Shown here one piece after another: positions 61,824 through 64,000 of a stretch of 64,000 nucleotides of DNA (position 1 is the first letter of the stretch; every line of letters starts with the position of its first letter). This DNA is from Rubrobacter_A sp965214435 (lineage in GTDB: Bacteria > Actinomycetota > Rubrobacteria > Rubrobacterales > Rubrobacteraceae). Where the stretch lies: positions 1,178,001 through 1,242,000 of the forward strand of contig OZ243960.1 of the NCBI GenBank assembly GCA_965214435.1, written 5' to 3'. Under the pieces are notes generated by a model. The model saw only the letters and a list, made by a program, of their open reading frames with translations, made no database searches and had not been told where the DNA came from. The position numbers and the translations under genes are program-made.

Positions 61824-63065
61824 TTGCTACATAGAGTTAATCCCGGAAATAAATCTCTTAGCGACTACCGCAGCATTATCCGGCGGGAGCTCTACGACGA
61901 GATAACAGGGCTTGCCGAACGTCTGGCGGGCAAAAGAGTCTTGCACATAAACGCCACGAGCTTCGGTGGTGGGGTGGCGGAGATCCTCTACACCCTCGTC
62001 CCGCTCACCAGGGACGTCGGCCTGGACGCCGAATGGGGCGTAATGCTCGGGGCAGAGCCGTTCTTTAACGTTACCAAGGGCTTTCACAACGCGCTCCAGG
62101 GCGCGGATTACGAGCTTACCACCGAGCGGCGCGCAATCTACGAGGAGTACAACCGCGAGTCGGCGGCGCTGATGGAGGACGAGTGGGACATCGTATTCGT
62201 CCACGACCCGCAGCCTGCGCTGCTCAAGCACTTCTCCGGGGGGTTGTCGCCGGAGACGAAGTGGATCTGGCGTTGCCACATAGACACTTCGACCCCGAAC
62301 CGCGACATCTTGGACTATCTGGCGCCCTACATAAGAGACTACGACGCCCAGGTGTATACGATGCGGGACTATACCCCGCCGGATATGGAGCTTCCGGGGC
62401 TAGATCTGGTCCCACCGGCCATAGACCCCTTGAGCCCGAAGAACATGGCCCTCTCCAGGGACGACGCCGAGTACATAACAAACCAGTTCGGCATCGACGC
62501 GAGCCGACCGTTTATCTTGCAGGTCTCGCGCTTCGATCCCTGGAAAGACCCTCTGGGGGTCATAGACGCCTACCGGATCGTTAAACAGGAGGTGCCGGAG
62601 GTCCAGTTGGTACTGATCGGGTCGATGGCTCACGACGACCCCGAGGGCTGGGACTACTGGTACAAGACCATGGAGTATGCCGGTGATGACCGGGACATAT
62701 TTCTGTTCTCGAACCTTACGAACGTCGGGGCCATAGAGGTCAACGCCTTTCAGTCCATAGCGGACGTGGTGATCCAGAAGTCCATCCGGGAGGGTTTCGG
62801 GCTCGTGGTCACGGAAGCCCTGTGGAAGGCCCGCCCGCTGGTGGCCGGCAGGGTCGGCGGCATACCGATGCAGGTCACCAACGGCGGCGGACTGCTCGTG
62901 GATAATGTCGCCGAAGCCGCCGAAGCCTGCACGAAGATCCTGAAAGACTCGGAATTTGCCCAGGGCATCGGACGCCGGGGCAAAGAACACGTCCGGGAGA
63001 GCTATCTCACCCCGCGCCTGCTGCGGGACGATCTCGCGCTTTTCGCCAAACTGCTCGGGGTATAA
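61824..63065 (+). CDS. treT: Trehalose synthase TreT (family 4 glycosyltransferase)
   Basis: A 413-residue GT-B enzyme. N-terminal HINATSFGGGVAEIL (about 40-54) and EWGVMLGAEPFF, the mid-section WIWRCHIDTSTPN, and the C-terminal donor site VIQKSIREGFGLVVTEALWK match trehalose glycosyltransferring synthases. The Rubrobacter xylanophilus TreT is a characterised member of this family. It makes trehalose from an NDP-glucose and glucose. TTG 61824 follows GAGGGG. The adjacent OtsA-type gene gives a second route to trehalose. Confidence 0.88.
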   Translation: MLHRVNPGNKSLSDYRSIIRRELYDEITGLAERLAGKRVLHINATSFGGGVAEILYTLVPLTRDVGLDAEWGVMLGAEPFFNVTKGFHNALQGADYELTTERRAIYEEYNRESAALMEDEWDIVFVHDPQPALLKHFSGGLSPETKWIWRCHIDTSTPNRDILDYLAPYIRDYDAQVYTMRDYTPPDMELPGLDLVPPAIDPLSPKNMALSRDDAEYITNQFGIDASRPFILQVSRFDPWKDPLGVIDAYRIVKQEVPEVQLVLIGSMAHDDPEGWDYWYKTMEYAGDDRDIFLFSNLTNVGAIEVNAFQSIADVVIQKSIREGFGLVVTEALWKARPLVAGRVGGIPMQVTNGGGLLVDNVAEAAEACTKILKDSEFAQGIGRRGKEHVRESYLTPRLLRDDLALFAKLLGV

Positions 63066-63107
63066 AAGCAGCGAGCACTTACAGGCGTACCGGGAGAGGT
63101 AGCGTAT

Positions 63108-64000
63108 ATGGCACAGAGCAGCAACGGAGGCGAAGCCGGGTCGAACAGCGGGTCGAGCGGCGGACCTAACGGCAGCCCCGAAAACGAGCGGTTCGTGATC
63201 GTCTCCAACCGGGGTCCGGTCTCGTTCTCGCGCACGGGGTCCGGGGAGCGGGAGTTTACGCGGGGAGCCGGAGGGCTGGTAACGGCGCTCAACGCCGTCT
63301 CCCGCCGCAAGGATACCGTCTGGATCGCCTCGGCCACCAGCGAGGAGGACGTGCGGGTCGCCCGCGAGGAGCCCGCCCCGGTCGAGGTCGAGGACCTCAA
63401 GGTCACGCTGGTCGAGCACGACGCGGAAGCTTACGACCTGATGTACAACCACCTGGCGAACCCGCTCTTGTGGTTTGTCCAGCACGGTCTCTACGACCTG
63501 CCCTACGCTCCGGAACTCGGAGATCACACACGCCGGGCCTGGGAAGAAGGTTATCTTCCCGTAAACCGGAACTTCGCCGAGGCCGTAGTCCGGACCGTGG
63601 AGGGCGGGGCGAGCGGCTCGTCGACGATCATGCTCCACGACTACCAGCTCTACATGACCCCGCTCTACATCCGGGAGCGGCTCGGCTCCGAGGCGTTTAT
63701 ATCGCTCTTTGTTCACACCCCCTGGCCCGAAACGGACTACTGGCGGGTGCTACCCAAAGACATCCGGGTCGGTATTCTGGAGAGCTTGCTATCGGCTGAC
63801 GTTCTGGCATTTCACACCCACCGCTACGCCCAGAATTTCCTCGACACGGTGGCTGGTATCCTGGGCGTCAAGGTGGACTATGACAAGGCGACCGCGCGCC
63901 GGCCGGGCGACGGCCGCGAGGTCTGGGTACGGGCATATCCAATATCCTTAGATCCCGCGGAGTTCGAGGAGCTTTCCGAGAGCGAAGGTGTGCTGGAGGA
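63108..64000 (+). CDS. otsA: Alpha,alpha-trehalose-phosphate synthase, N-terminal part (partial)
   Basis: The first 297 residues of a GT20 enzyme, cut by the window end. After a Gly/Ser-rich 25-residue leader come VIVSNRGPVSF, TRGAGGLVTALNAV, the acceptor region LHDYQLYMTPLYIRE, FVHTPWPETDYWRVLP and HTHRYAQNFL. It condenses NDP-glucose and glucose-6-phosphate to trehalose-6-phosphate. It lies 42 bases after treT with GGGAGAGG before the ATG, so the two are probably co-transcribed. Whether a phosphatase domain is fused lies outside the window. Confidence 0.9.
   Translation, partial: MAQSSNGGEAGSNSGSSGGPNGSPENERFVIVSNRGPVSFSRTGSGEREFTRGAGGLVTALNAVSRRKDTVWIASATSEEDVRVAREEPAPVEVEDLKVTLVEHDAEAYDLMYNHLANPLLWFVQHGLYDLPYAPELGDHTRRAWEEGYLPVNRNFAEAVVRTVEGGASGSSTIMLHDYQLYMTPLYIRERLGSEAFISLFVHTPWPETDYWRVLPKDIRVGILESLLSADVLAFHTHRYAQNFLDTVAGILGVKVDYDKATARRPGDGREVWVRAYPISLDPAEFEELSESEGVLE

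Noticed and set aside
62400..63716. A 438-codon open frame on the minus strand
   Set aside because: It lies opposite treT and otsA, both with unmistakable motifs, and its translation resembles no family.

Overview
The window reads as a GC-rich actinobacterial chromosome segment, most likely from the Rubrobacter lineage or a close relative. The evidence is the codon use, frequent GTG and TTG starts, an actinobacterial-type SpoIID protein, a MurT/GatD pair, a phosphatidylinositol-phosphate-synthase-like enzyme, and a trehalose synthase (TreT) next to a trehalose-phosphate synthase. This placement is inference. No rRNA, tRNA, CRISPR array, insertion sequence or prophage was recognised.

Layout. 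1-16.5 kb is a surface-polysaccharide locus: sulfotransferase, methyltransferase, GT2 glycosyltransferases, a Wzy/ligase-like membrane protein, and a three-gene module (reductase, polyprenyl-phosphate sugar-1-phosphate transferase, UDP-HexNAc 4,6-dehydratase) that probably makes the first lipid-linked sugar. Three secreted enzymes sit inside it (subtilase, amidase, SpoIID/LytB). They share the same five-copy C-terminal repeat domain, and two of the copies are almost identical DNA. 16.5-24 kb holds a PIN/antitoxin pair, a NuoF/RnfC-like flavoprotein without iron-sulfur cysteines, a flippase-like protein, HAD, FabD, a lipid kinase, a frameshifted thpR and larB. 24-29 kb has two TerC paralogues flanking a MerR regulator and an ABC exporter that share a classic MerR promoter. 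29-33 kb has HtrA, a propeller lipoprotein and a flavoprotein monooxygenase.

33-38.5 kb has a phospholipid operon (methyltransferase, PS decarboxylase, PS synthase), then murT and gatD split by an unrelated gene with an R-x4-H motif. 39-49 kb is a nitrogen-scavenging region: two acetamidase/formamidase proteins, CrcB, an FmdB-like zinc ribbon, a MetX-like hydrolase and a urease operon. In that operon cyanase lies between ureA and ureB, ureF is reduced to a 49-codon internal-deletion remnant, and ureE is absent. 49-56 kb has moeA, a helix-hairpin-helix protein coupled to a DEDDh/GIY-YIG nuclease, and a PhoB/PhoR-like two-component system. 56-60 kb has a site-2 protease, a single-span protein and a PIP-synthase-like operon that ends in a presenilin-like membrane protein. 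The right end carries an SPFH protein, an RsbW-like kinase, TreT and the start of OtsA.

A recurring regulatory feature is a -10 hexamer 5-11 bases before the start codon of genes lacking a Shine-Dalgarno sequence. This suggests many leaderless or near-leaderless mRNAs.
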